DNA of 8,234 bases from Oligoflexia bacterium. GTDB taxonomy: Bacteria; Bdellovibrionota; Bdellovibrionia; Bdellovibrionales; UBA1609. The notes beneath the pieces are model-generated. The model worked only from the letters and a program-made list of their open reading frames with translations, did no database searches and was not told the DNA's origin. The position numbers and the translations under genes are program-made. Numbering within the stretch: position 1 is the stretch's first letter; each line of letters begins with the position of its first letter. Below, piece after piece: positions 1 to 7,110 of the stretch. The stretch is from the NCBI GenBank assembly GCA_026914095.1, contig JAPPIY010000011.1:1-8234 (forward strand), given 5' to 3'.

Positions 1-8
1 GTCCAAGC

Positions 9-39
9 TTGACAAAAACCAGCAATCAAGACACATAAA
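9..39 (+). promoter_or_regulatory. Weak candidate promoter of gcvP
   Basis: A perfect -35-like TTGACA lies at 9-14. The best -10-like hexamer downstream is CATAAA at 34-39 (4 of 6 matches), with a long 19-nt spacer. If used, transcription would begin at or next to the ATG at 47, giving a leaderless or nearly leaderless message. That would fit the lack of a Shine-Dalgarno sequence. The real promoter could equally lie left of the window, ahead of a gcvTHP operon. Confidence 0.2.
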
Positions 40-46
40 GAAAATC

Positions 47-2887
47 ATGGAAAAAGAGAAACCAGACACTTTTCTAAGAAGACACATTGGACCTTCTGAC
101 ACAGAGCTTTCAAAAATCCTTGAAAGCTTAAAGCTGTCTTCTTTAGAGGAATTGACTCATAAAATTTTACCCTCAGAAATCAGCCTGCAGGAAAAGTTTT
201 CTCTCCCTGCCCCTATTACAGAATCAGAACTCTTAAAACAAGCGCAGACAAAGGCTAAAAAAAATAAAATTTTTAAATCTTATATTGGTTTAGGATACAA
301 AAATTCATTCACCCCTCCCGCCATCCAAAGACATATTTTAGAAAATCCCTGTTGGTATAGCTCTTACACTCCCTATCAGTCGGAGTTAGCCCAGGGGCGA
401 CTGGAAGCCTTACTGAATTTTCAAACTATGGTGGCTGACTTAACAGGAATGGAAATTGCCAATGCCTCCCTGTTGGATGAAGGGACAGCTTTAGCCGAGG
501 CTTTAGCTCTGGCTAAAAATGCCAATCCTAAAAAAGAGTCCACTCAAAAAGTTTTTGTGGATTCTCGTATCTTTCCACAAAGCTTAGAGGTATTAAAAAC
601 CCGTTGCTCCGCCTGGGGCTGGGAAATTACAACCGGTGAGTTTGAAAAATTTAAAGGAGGAAAAGATTATTTTTCTGCGGTTCTTCAATACCCCTGCGCT
701 GACGGCTCTCTACACAACCTCTCTGATTTTACAAAAAAAATGGCGCTAGACAATTGTTTTACCATCGTGGCAACCGATCTTTTAAGCCTCTGTTTATTAA
801 AATCTCCTGGCGAAATGGGGGCCGATGTGGTGGTTGGCTCTTCCCAAAATTTTGGCATTCCTTTGTTTTATGGCGGCCCTCATTCTGCTTTTTTTGCCAC
901 TAAAAAAAAATTTATCCGTTTGATACCAGGACGGATTGTGGGGGTTTCAAAAGACAGACATGGAAAACAAGCTTACCGCCTCAGCCTTCAAACCAGAGAA
1001 CAGCATATCAGAAGAGAAAAAGCCACCAGCAACATCTGCACCGCGCAGGCTCTTTTAGCTGTCATGGCCGGTTTTTACGCTGTCTATCATGGACCAAAAA
1101 ATTTAAAAAGAATAGCTTTAAAAATCAATAACTTAACAAAAACTCTTTATAAAATACTTCAATCTTTTAAGGAGATAAAAACCCTCAATTCCACTTTTTT
1201 TGACACCCTTAGCTTTCAACTGTCTTCAGAAAAATCAGCTTTAAAACTGTATCAAGCTTTTCAAAAAGAAGGCCTTAATTTAAACCGAATGAATAAAGAC
1301 AGCTTGTCCCTCACTTTAGATGAAACTTGTGAAGAGCAAGACCTTTTGCAAATAGAAAAAATTTTAAAGACAGTCCTCAGCCCGGCTCAAAAAATCTCTC
1401 AAGATTCTTTCCAAGCCATTCCTCAAAACTGCTTAAGGGAAAGCGCTTATCTCACTCACCCTGTTTTCAACTCTTACCACTCTGAAACAGAGCTGACCCG
1501 CTACATTCATCGCTTGCAAAATAAAGAGTTGTCTTTAACTCATTCTATGATTCCTTTAGGCTCCTGCACCATGAAGTTAAATGCCGTTACTCAACTGCTC
1601 CCTGTCAGTTGGCCGGAGTTTGCCAATATTCACCCCTTTGCCCCTAAAGAGCAAACTAAAGGCTATCAAGAGATCATTCAAGAATTGGAAGATCAGCTTT
1701 GTGAAATCACAGGCTTTAAGGCTTTTTCTTTTCAGCCCAATGCCGGCTCTCAAGGAGAGTATGCCGGGCTTTTGGCTATTAAAAAATACCATTCAGCCAA
1801 TCAAGAATCCCATAGAAATATCTGTTTGATTCCCACATCAGCCCATGGAACCAATCCAGCCAGCGCGGTTATGGCGGGGTTTAAAGTGATCTCCCTGGCC
1901 TGCAACAAAGAAGGCTTGATTGACTCTCAAGATTTAGAAAAAAAGCTAGAGCAGAACGGTAAAAATCTAGCCTGCCTCATGATCACCTACCCTTCCACTT
2001 ATGGTTTTTTTGAAGAGATAAAAGGAATATGCGATAAGGCGCATAAAACAGGCGCTCTAGTTTATTTAGATGGGGCAAACATGAACGCTCTGCTGGGATT
2101 ATGCAAGCCCGCTCATTTAGGTTTTGATGTCTGCCATTTGAATTTACATAAAAGCTTTTGCATTCCTCACGGCGGAGGCGGGCCGGGAGTGGGGCCTGTG
2201 GGAGTCAGTGAAAAATTGAAAAACTTTCTGCCAAGCCATATATTTTTGGAAAAGAAAACAAAACTGGGGGCTGTCAGCTCAGCTCCTTACGGAAGCGCGG
2301 GGATACTTATTATCTCTTGGGCTTATATTAAACTTATGGGCTGGGAAGGTTTGAAAAAATCAGCGCAAACCGCTATGGCCAATGCAAATTATATAGCAGA
2401 AAAATTAAAAAATCATTACCGCATCCTTTTTAAAGGTCAAAATAACTATGTTGCTCATGAGTGCATTATTGACTTAAGAAAATTTAAAAACTCCGCGGAT
2501 ATTACAGTGGATGATGTGGCAAAACGACTTATAGATTACAGCTTCCACTCCCCTACTATGTCCTGGCCTGTGCCGGGGACTTTAATGATTGAGCCGACAG
2601 AAAGTGAGAGCAAAAAAGAGCTGGATCGATTCTGCTCGGCCCTGATTTCTATTCGTGAAGAAATTAAATCCACCGAAGAGAGAAAAAACAAAGGAGAGCT
2701 AATCAAATCAGCCCCGCATAATTTAGAAGACGCTCTCACAGAAAAATGGCCTTTTCCCTATTCTAAAAAGAAAGCTTTTTACCCTCTGCCTTACCTTAAA
2801 GAAAGAAAGTTTTGGCCCCCTGTCTCCAGAATAGAAAATGCTTATGGAGACATCCATCCTTTTTGCTCCTGCCCTCCTGTTTCTTAA
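47..2887 (+). CDS. gcvP: Glycine dehydrogenase (decarboxylating), glycine cleavage system P-protein
   Basis: This enzyme decarboxylates glycine with pyridoxal phosphate and passes the aminomethyl group to the lipoyl arm of GcvH, in the cytoplasm. The 946-residue protein is full length and collinear with E. coli GcvP. It opens with the family motif RRHIGPS (residues 11-17). The N-terminal half carries SSYTPYQSE and GRLEALLNF blocks, then YGGPHSAFFA and REQHIRREKA. The C-terminal catalytic half has GSCTMKLNA (505-513), SAHGTNPASA (598-607, His600), DGANMN with the likely PLP-pyridine Asp675, and LNLHKSF with the Schiff-base Lys702, followed by a Gly-rich loop. It ends with the conserved CSC (940-942); C331 in SNICTAQ is also kept. 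The frame is open to the left window edge, but ATG 47 puts the first motif at the usual distance from the N terminus. No clear Shine-Dalgarno precedes it. It is the single-chain type, and gcvT/gcvH would lie outside the window. Confidence 0.98.
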   Translation: MEKEKPDTFLRRHIGPSDTELSKILESLKLSSLEELTHKILPSEISLQEKFSLPAPITESELLKQAQTKAKKNKIFKSYIGLGYKNSFTPPAIQRHILENPCWYSSYTPYQSELAQGRLEALLNFQTMVADLTGMEIANASLLDEGTALAEALALAKNANPKKESTQKVFVDSRIFPQSLEVLKTRCSAWGWEITTGEFEKFKGGKDYFSAVLQYPCADGSLHNLSDFTKKMALDNCFTIVATDLLSLCLLKSPGEMGADVVVGSSQNFGIPLFYGGPHSAFFATKKKFIRLIPGRIVGVSKDRHGKQAYRLSLQTREQHIRREKATSNICTAQALLAVMAGFYAVYHGPKNLKRIALKINNLTKTLYKILQSFKEIKTLNSTFFDTLSFQLSSEKSALKLYQAFQKEGLNLNRMNKDSLSLTLDETCEEQDLLQIEKILKTVLSPAQKISQDSFQAIPQNCLRESAYLTHPVFNSYHSETELTRYIHRLQNKELSLTHSMIPLGSCTMKLNAVTQLLPVSWPEFANIHPFAPKEQTKGYQEIIQELEDQLCEITGFKAFSFQPNAGSQGEYAGLLAIKKYHSANQESHRNICLIPTSAHGTNPASAVMAGFKVISLACNKEGLIDSQDLEKKLEQNGKNLACLMITYPSTYGFFEEIKGICDKAHKTGALVYLDGANMNALLGLCKPAHLGFDVCHLNLHKSFCIPHGGGGPGVGPVGVSEKLKNFLPSHIFLEKKTKLGAVSSAPYGSAGILIISWAYIKLMGWEGLKKSAQTAMANANYIAEKLKNHYRILFKGQNNYVAHECIIDLRKFKNSADITVDDVAKRLIDYSFHSPTMSWPVPGTLMIEPTESESKKELDRFCSALISIREEIKSTEERKNKGELIKSAPHNLEDALTEKWPFPYSKKKAFYPLPYLKERKFWPPVSRIENAYGDIHPFCSCPPVS

Positions 2888-2988
2888 AAACTCTTCCAAT
2901 TCAGCTCATACCAGGTTTTTAAGGAAAATGAAAAAAAATCTTTTTTTTTGCAAGCTTATAACTCCCAATGAGCTTTCCTCTCTTTATC

Positions 2989-3016
2989 GCGCTTTTAAAT
3001 ATTTATTAAAAAGCGC
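2989..3016 (+). terminator. Hairpin about 100 nt downstream of gcvP, possible terminator
   Basis: GCGCTTTT (2989-2996) pairs perfectly with AAAAGCGC (3009-3016). After one A-A mismatch, three further pairs can form, closing a 4-nt loop. It is the first sizeable stem after the gcvP stop at 2887. It is followed by a run of C, not T, so it is not a canonical intrinsic terminator. It may act only as a 3'-end stabiliser. Confidence 0.3.
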
Positions 3017-3224
3017 CCCCCCCTGAAATTCAATTTCCTTAGTAATTTCAATAACTTAAAGCAAACCAAAAAGCTAAGCTTATCCCTCAAAGAAAAAAAA
3101 CGGCTCTCAAAAGAAAACAGCGCAAACAAAGACTCATGCAAAAAGCCCAGAACCTGTCTCAAACCAAACATAAAACCAAATCCCACACCTCTAAAAAACT
3201 CTCCTCTCTCTTTTAACTCTTACA

Positions 3225-3244
3225 ATTCCCGCAACAGCGGGAAT
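3225..3244. repeat. REP-like palindrome ATTCCCGC / GCGGGAAT
   Basis: Two perfect 8-nt arms (3225-3232 and 3237-3244) flank the 4-nt loop AACA. This core, ATTCCCGC-loop-GCGGGAAT, resembles short palindromic repeats scattered between genes in many Gram-negative genomes, such as the dRS3-like elements of Neisseria. There is no T-run on either side, so it is more likely an interspersed repeat than an intrinsic terminator. The right arm begins the longer repeat at 3237-3286. Confidence 0.65.
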
Positions 3245-3286
3245 CTCCAGAAAAAGATTTTAAAACTCAAACAAGATCAGTATAGA
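3237..3286 (+). repeat. Dispersed 50-bp repeat, copy A
   Basis: This copy aligns without gaps to 8126-8175 in the same orientation. The first 17 bases (GCGGGAATCTCCAGAAA) are identical, and by hand count 21 of the next 33 match, ending in a shared TATAGA. Copy A keeps both arms of the palindrome; copy B has lost the left arm. The two copies sit on either side of the four-gene ABC operon. This looks like a genome-wide intergenic repeat family, seen here twice. Confidence 0.6.
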
Positions 3287-3306
3287 ATGCCGTTCGCTGA
3301 TTCGCC

Positions 3307-3328
3307 AAAAGGCTGACTTCAACAGCCT
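3307..3328 (-). terminator. Weak candidate terminator of the ABC/GldG/DUF4340 operon
   Basis: Read on the - strand, AGGCTG and CAGCCT form a 6-bp stem (3323-3328 with 3310-3315) around a 7-nt loop, followed by a short T-run (3309-3307). It lies about 80 nt after the DUF4340 stop codon, a sensible place for the operon's end. The stem and T-run are both short, so termination efficiency is doubtful. Confidence 0.3.
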
Positions 3329-3388
3329 GCAATCAAACCCAGCTTGTTTTCATGTTTTTAATCTTTAAAATAGCTGTTCTCAATTTGA

Positions 3389-3410
3389 TGAGCAAAGCTC
3401 ACACTTTTTT
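3389..3410 (+). terminator. Candidate + strand terminator facing the ABC operon
   Basis: TGAGC (3389-3393) and GCTCA (3397-3401) pair around an AAA loop. Three bases later comes a run of six T (3405-3410). On the + strand this could stop transcripts running on from gcvP before they become antisense to the convergent operon. The T-run overlaps the end of the DUF4340 stop codon. The 5-bp stem is at the lower limit for intrinsic terminators. Confidence 0.35.
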
Positions 3411-4740
3411 ACTTGGTTTTAGAAGAGTCAGAGGGTTTCTCTGGCTTTAAAAAAATATCTTCGCTAAAAATATCAGAAATTAAATCTTTAGAGACAGCGA
3501 TCCTTTCTGGCCATAAATTGGTTCTCAGCCAAGAGACATTTTTAGATTGAGAAACTTCTTTTAACTCAAAAATCAGTTGATTTTCTGAATCTTTAATTAC
3601 AAAAGACCTTAAAGGAGCTTTATCTGTCCCTCTTTTATATTTCTCTCCTCTCAACTCTTTTATCCGATCTAACAAGTCCTCCACTTTTTTGGGATCTACA
3701 GTTTTGCCTTGCTGGCTTTTCCAAAGCTCTCCTTCTTTTTTTATTGTAAAGCTGTTTTTATCATCCTGCCTTTCCACTTGAAAAGCCAAGCTTGTTTTAT
3801 AGTTAAAAGGAAAGTTATGATCATAAATCTCTTTTTTAGGCAATAACAGTTGATTTGCCTGCTCTTTTGAGATTTCAAAAATATAATTTCTATGAGAAAT
3901 AGCGACAAAAGCCTTCCCTTCTTTAACAAGGCTCAATTTTAGAATAGACTCTTTATCTCCATAAGTGATATTGAGAATCAGCTGAGGCTTGTTTAACTGG
4001 TATTTTTTCAAACTGTCCGGCCCGACGGCCTCTTTAATTGAAAGCGCTTTCATACTGTTAATGTCAGTCCAAAAGCCATCTAAACGGCTGGAATCCAAAG
4101 GAAGGCTGTTTTTATCAGCGTCTTCCAAAGACCACTTATAATCTTTCCAATTTAATTGAAAGTTAGATTTGCCTTTAAATTGAATCCAGCTGGCATGGTT
4201 TAAAGCCGGAAGAATTTTCTTGCTTCTAAAGTCATCTAAATTTTTTTCATTCACTTCAGAAGAAAAACCGCTCTCTCCAATAAAAAGCTCCCCCGCTTTT
4301 TTTATAAAATATCTTCCGTCAAAGGAGCTTTTTTTGCTGACAGAAAAAGTGATTTTTTCCCCAGAAACAAGCTCCAGTTGGACAAAAGGAGCCGAATCTA
4401 AGTAATAGCTCTTCCAATCCACAGCCTCCGCCTTAACTTTTTGAACTTTTTGCCTCTTAATAGAATCAAACCAGCGGGAAAGCTCTGTCCCGTCCAATAA
4501 ATCTTTAACTGGCTCTGTTAAGAGCCATTCCCTTCCTTTTTGGACAGCGGACAGCCTGTTATTTGTTTGTTCTATCTGAAAAGCTTTTAACTGCTTCCGC
4601 TCTATGTGAGGCAAAAAGAGAGAAAGCTCCTCTTCCTTTTCCTTCTCTTTCTGAGATTGATAATATTCATAGAGAGCTAAGGCTCCAAAAGCTAAAATAC
4701 AAAGTGATACAAAAATTTGAATAAAAAATCGGGGCTTCAT
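3409..4740 (-). CDS. DUF4340 domain-containing membrane-anchored protein
   Basis: This 443-residue protein probably works with the preceding ABC transporter genes at the inner membrane; the molecular role of the family is not established. Residues 1-4 are MKPR, and 5-26 form one hydrophobic helix serving as an uncleaved anchor. A Lys/Glu-rich linker (30-38) follows, then a large hydrophilic, presumably periplasmic, body. The body shows three successive copies of one pattern: a Trp strand (W72, W203, W340), a short Asp/Pro-containing turn, an amphipathic helix ending in basic residues, then beta-rich sequence. Units run roughly 47-180, 184-310 and 318-432. The tail is Ser/Lys-rich. Its ATG directly follows the TAA of the GldG-like gene (0 nt), so translation is probably coupled. 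DUF4340 next to GldG/ABC-2 genes is a recurrent neighbourhood. It is the last gene of the operon. Confidence 0.9.
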   Translation of the reverse strand: MKPRFFIQIFVSLCILAFGALALYEYYQSQKEKEKEEELSLFLPHIERKQLKAFQIEQTNNRLSAVQKGREWLLTEPVKDLLDGTELSRWFDSIKRQKVQKVKAEAVDWKSYYLDSAPFVQLELVSGEKITFSVSKKSSFDGRYFIKKAGELFIGESGFSSEVNEKNLDDFRSKKILPALNHASWIQFKGKSNFQLNWKDYKWSLEDADKNSLPLDSSRLDGFWTDINSMKALSIKEAVGPDSLKKYQLNKPQLILNITYGDKESILKLSLVKEGKAFVAISHRNYIFEISKEQANQLLLPKKEIYDHNFPFNYKTSLAFQVERQDDKNSFTIKKEGELWKSQQGKTVDPKKVEDLLDRIKELRGEKYKRGTDKAPLRSFVIKDSENQLIFELKEVSQSKNVSWLRTNLWPERIAVSKDLISDIFSEDIFLKPEKPSDSSKTK

Positions 4741-6303
4741 TTAAGCGCTTCTTCTTTTATACCAAAGCCATAAGCTCAGCAGTAAAAACAATAAAGGCAG
4801 AATAATATAAACTAAGATCAATCCCATTTTCTGTGATTGGTTTAAACTGATTTTTGCGCCTTTAGGCTGTTTGGGACGAATGCTCACCAACTCCTCTTCT
4901 CCTGCCAAAGAGACAAAACTATTAACTGCCAAATCTCTGTTGGCCCCATCATAAATATAACGGTTGCTTAAAAAATCACTGTCTCCAAAAAGAGCCAATT
5001 GGAAAGTTTTATCTTCCTCCTTATTATCTGAAGAAGATTCTTTTTTGGAGCTGGCCGACAAAGCCATAGTTAAGGATTCCATTTTTCCTATTTTCATATC
5101 CCTCTTTAATTGAGGAGCCGTAAAACTTTGATCATGAGTTCTAACTAAATAAGAGAATTTAAACTTTTCAAAAGCGGAAGGCTCTACATCTAAAGAGCTG
5201 GCCTTTTCAAAAAAAACAGCTTGCTTAGCAGGGATTTTTTTAGTGATAGGATTATTTTTATCAAAAACAACACCTAAAGCTCTAGTGGGGCCGCCATAAA
5301 GAAGGCCCAGCTGACTTAAAACAAAATCATTGTTAAAAATCAAACCGTATTCTTTTAAAAAATCCTCTAAACCATGTTTTTCTTTGGGATCTAAGCTTAA
5401 AAGCAAATTTCCGCCTTTAGACAGATACTCTTTGAGCCAGTTTTTCTCAGCTGGCAAAAAGCTCTGGCGGGGGCCTATGCTGACAATTAAAGAAATCTTT
5501 TTATTAGGCTCGCCCTGTTGAACAAAATTCCATTCCTTTAAAATAAAACCCGAGTCAGTTAAGGCCTGGTTTAAAATTTTCAAGCCGCTGGGGTTGGAAT
5601 CATTTAAATCTTTTTCTCCATGACCTGTTAAAAAAAGAATTTCCTTAAACTCTCTTTTTTTAGATTTGATAATGGCTGAAGTTAAGTCTTCTTCTGAAAA
5701 AGGGCTGTCCACCCTAATTTTTCTATCTTTATAATTCACAAAAAGAAACAGCTCTTGCTGATTCTTATCTGGAAGATCGGCTAAATAAATTTCAGCTTTT
5801 AGCGGATTCTTATAAGCATTCACAACAGCAACTTTAACTCTCGCATTGGCTTGCTTATAGAGCGCTAAGCTCATTTTCAGCTCTTGCTTAAGAGCGGAAA
5901 CCTGTGGCGCAATTTTATCCCCTTTATAGAAAATATAAAAAGTCAGACCCGAATCCAAATCTTTTAAAGCCGACAAACTCTGCTCAGACAAAGAGTTGAT
6001 TCCCTCTTGTGTTAAATCAAAGGTTTTATTAAAACGATTCCCTAAGTAAGAAACCGCTATTAAAAACACCAATACAATCAATAGGGACCAGCCCATGCTT
6101 AAGCCTTTTTGAGCGGTTTTTATAGATAAAAAATCAAGATACAGTTTATAATCTAAAACAACAGAAACTATAAATCCCAATAAAAATATAGCCAGAAAAA
6201 CATAAAGCAAAGGATGCCATGTCCCTAACACAAAGCGCGTAGCTGACAGAATGATTAAAGAAAAACCGCTGATTAAAAGAGAAATTTTAGACCAGGGACT
6301 CAC
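4741..6303 (-). CDS. GldG-family ABC transporter auxiliary protein
   Basis: This protein is the likely periplasmic partner of the ABC-2 transporter encoded just upstream. From GTG 6303 it has 520 residues: three N-terminal membrane helices (about 8-26, 30-51, 71-89), a long extracytoplasmic domain, and a C-terminal helix (about 494-514) followed by a basic end, KRRSA. Family landmarks are FDLTQEGINSLS just after helix 3, LTGHGEKD (GHGE at 227-230), a KGGNLLLSLDP strand near 296-306 and GDSDFLSN near 440-447, all typical of GldG/IFT52-like ABC proteins. A Ser/Lys/Glu-rich insert sits at about 418-432. Start choice: an in-frame GTG at 6315 is also possible (524 residues), but GTG 6303 has GGAGG five bases upstream and overlaps the permease stop by one base (TAGTG). 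The gene ends directly against the DUF4340 ATG. The substrate is unknown. Confidence 0.92.
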   Translation of the reverse strand: MSPWSKISLLISGFSLIILSATRFVLGTWHPLLYVFLAIFLLGFIVSVVLDYKLYLDFLSIKTAQKGLSMGWSLLIVLVFLIAVSYLGNRFNKTFDLTQEGINSLSEQSLSALKDLDSGLTFYIFYKGDKIAPQVSALKQELKMSLALYKQANARVKVAVVNAYKNPLKAEIYLADLPDKNQQELFLFVNYKDRKIRVDSPFSEEDLTSAIIKSKKREFKEILFLTGHGEKDLNDSNPSGLKILNQALTDSGFILKEWNFVQQGEPNKKISLIVSIGPRQSFLPAEKNWLKEYLSKGGNLLLSLDPKEKHGLEDFLKEYGLIFNNDFVLSQLGLLYGGPTRALGVVFDKNNPITKKIPAKQAVFFEKASSLDVEPSAFEKFKFSYLVRTHDQSFTAPQLKRDMKIGKMESLTMALSASSKKESSSDNKEEDKTFQLALFGDSDFLSNRYIYDGANRDLAVNSFVSLAGEEELVSIRPKQPKGAKISLNQSQKMGLILVYIILPLLFLLLSLWLWYKRRSA

Positions 6304-7109
6304 TAAGACCTCCACCTTATAAACTCAACAGACTTAAAAACCAAAAAGAGAAAAAAGATAATCAAACTCAAGAAAAAAACAAAAGAGTTAATCACCAAAG
6401 AGCCTTTTATAAAATGAGTCAAATGCGCCGACAAAGACAGATAGTCCATAATAGAGCTCCAAACCTCAGAGCCAGAATTTTGCCCTTGTTGTGAAATAAA
6501 CCATAAGCCAATATTTAAAATCATTCCAATAAACGCGCTTAAAAATAAAGATTGGCTCAAAGAAGAGGCAAAAAGACAGACAGCGGAGTAAACGCCAGCC
6601 AGAAGAAACAAACCAATGTAAGAGCTAACTAAGGGGCCTAGGGGTATTTCCGTGAAAAAGCCGGTGGAAAGCGGATAAATTAAGGAGAATAATAAAAACA
6701 AAAACAACAGCATTAACAAGGAAAAATATTTGCCTAAAACCATTTGCAGAGAAGACAGAGGAGAAGTCATCAGCAGATCAAAAGTGCGGTTTCTCTTCTC
6801 TTCCGCTAAAAGCTTCATGCCTAAAACAGGAACAGCAAAAAGAAATATTAGGTTGATGTAAGAAATATGAGCCACAAAAACATCAAAGTGAATGTTTCGG
6901 CCCTGATCGGCGCTCTGTCCAAAAACCGGCATGGCATAAGACATAGCAAAACGAAACAAATCTCTGGGAAAGTTATAACTCAAAAAAATAAAAGAAATCC
7001 CTGTCCAGCCAAAAAATAAAGGGCTTAATACCATAGATTTAAAATCTTTCATGGCGACTAAAAAAGTTTGTCTAAAAAATATTTTTATCTCATTAAAAAC
7101 AGAATTCAT
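6303..7109 (-). CDS. ABC-2 type permease, GldF-like
   Basis: This is the membrane-spanning subunit of an ABC-2 transporter, paired with the ATPase encoded immediately upstream. The 268-residue protein has six hydrophobic segments at roughly 27-44, 82-101, 128-148, 161-182, 187-206 and 241-260. The cytoplasmic loop after helix 2 carries LLAEEKRNRTFDLLMTSPLS and continues to LGKY (about 100-127). This is the coupling-helix region characteristic of GldF/NosY-type permeases. The C-terminal YLSLSAHLTHFIKG before helix 6 is also typical. The loop between helices 1 and 2 (about 45-80) is long and probably periplasmic. The ATG follows the ATPase stop with one base between (TAA-A-ATG), with a weak AGG six bases ahead. 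Its TAG stop overlaps the GldG-like start. The direction and substrate of transport cannot be read from the sequence; export is usual for ABC-2 systems. Confidence 0.94.
   Translation of the reverse strand: MNSVFNEIKIFFRQTFLVAMKDFKSMVLSPLFFGWTGISFIFLSYNFPRDLFRFAMSYAMPVFGQSADQGRNIHFDVFVAHISYINLIFLFAVPVLGMKLLAEEKRNRTFDLLMTSPLSSLQMVLGKYFSLLMLLFLFLLFSLIYPLSTGFFTEIPLGPLVSSYIGLFLLAGVYSAVCLFASSLSQSLFLSAFIGMILNIGLWFISQQGQNSGSEVWSSIMDYLSLSAHLTHFIKGSLVINSFVFFLSLIIFFLFLVFKSVEFIRWRS
6304..6313 (-). promoter_or_regulatory. Ribosome binding site deciding the GldG-like start
   Basis: On the - strand GGAGG (6313-6309) is followed by the five bases TCTTA and then GTG at 6303-6301. This is the strongest Shine-Dalgarno I see in the window. 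It lies inside the last codons of the permease gene. The alternative GTG at 6315 would overlap this site and has no comparable one of its own, so 6303 is preferred. Confidence 0.7.
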
Positions 7110-7110
7110 T

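Larger units (their letters stand above)
2888..3408. other. Intergenic region between convergent genes, no confident gene
   Basis: These 521 nt separate the 3' ends of gcvP and the DUF4340 gene. They contain an A8-TC-T9 run (2931-2949), a C8 run (3016-3023), an AT-rich hairpin (2989-3016), a REP-like palindrome (3225-3244) and two short terminator-like hairpins near the right end. The + strand between about 3050 and 3290 is A-rich and T-poor, so several frames stay open by composition alone. A short ATG frame (2928-3026, 32 codons, preceded by AAGG) and a stop-free frame behind the C8 run are described under findings. I recognise no protein family in either. Confidence 0.6.

Noticed and set aside
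1577..1829. Overlapping open frames on both strands inside gcvP (about 71 and 82 codons)
   Set aside because: They lie wholly within the strongly conserved P-protein frame, show no family resemblance, and have the composition expected of out-of-frame readings.
2536..2739. - strand frame of 67 codons inside the 3' part of gcvP
   Set aside because: It is antisense to a conserved coding region, with Ser/Leu-rich low-complexity sequence and no recognisable domain.
2931..2949. A8-TC-T9 run as a gcvP intrinsic terminator
   Set aside because: It can fold back only through A-T pairs, with a 2-nt loop and no GC stem before the T-run.
2995..3186. - strand frame of 63 codons with a Phe/Leu-rich hydrophobic product
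   Set aside because: It starts at GTG without a Shine-Dalgarno. Its hydrophobicity is simply the complement of the A-rich + strand, and it crosses the 2989-3016 hairpin and C8 tract.
3741..5521. Short frames at 3741-3929, 4220-4405 and 5330-5521 inside the DUF4340 and GldG-like genes
   Set aside because: They are fully contained in real genes, have no start context and match no family.
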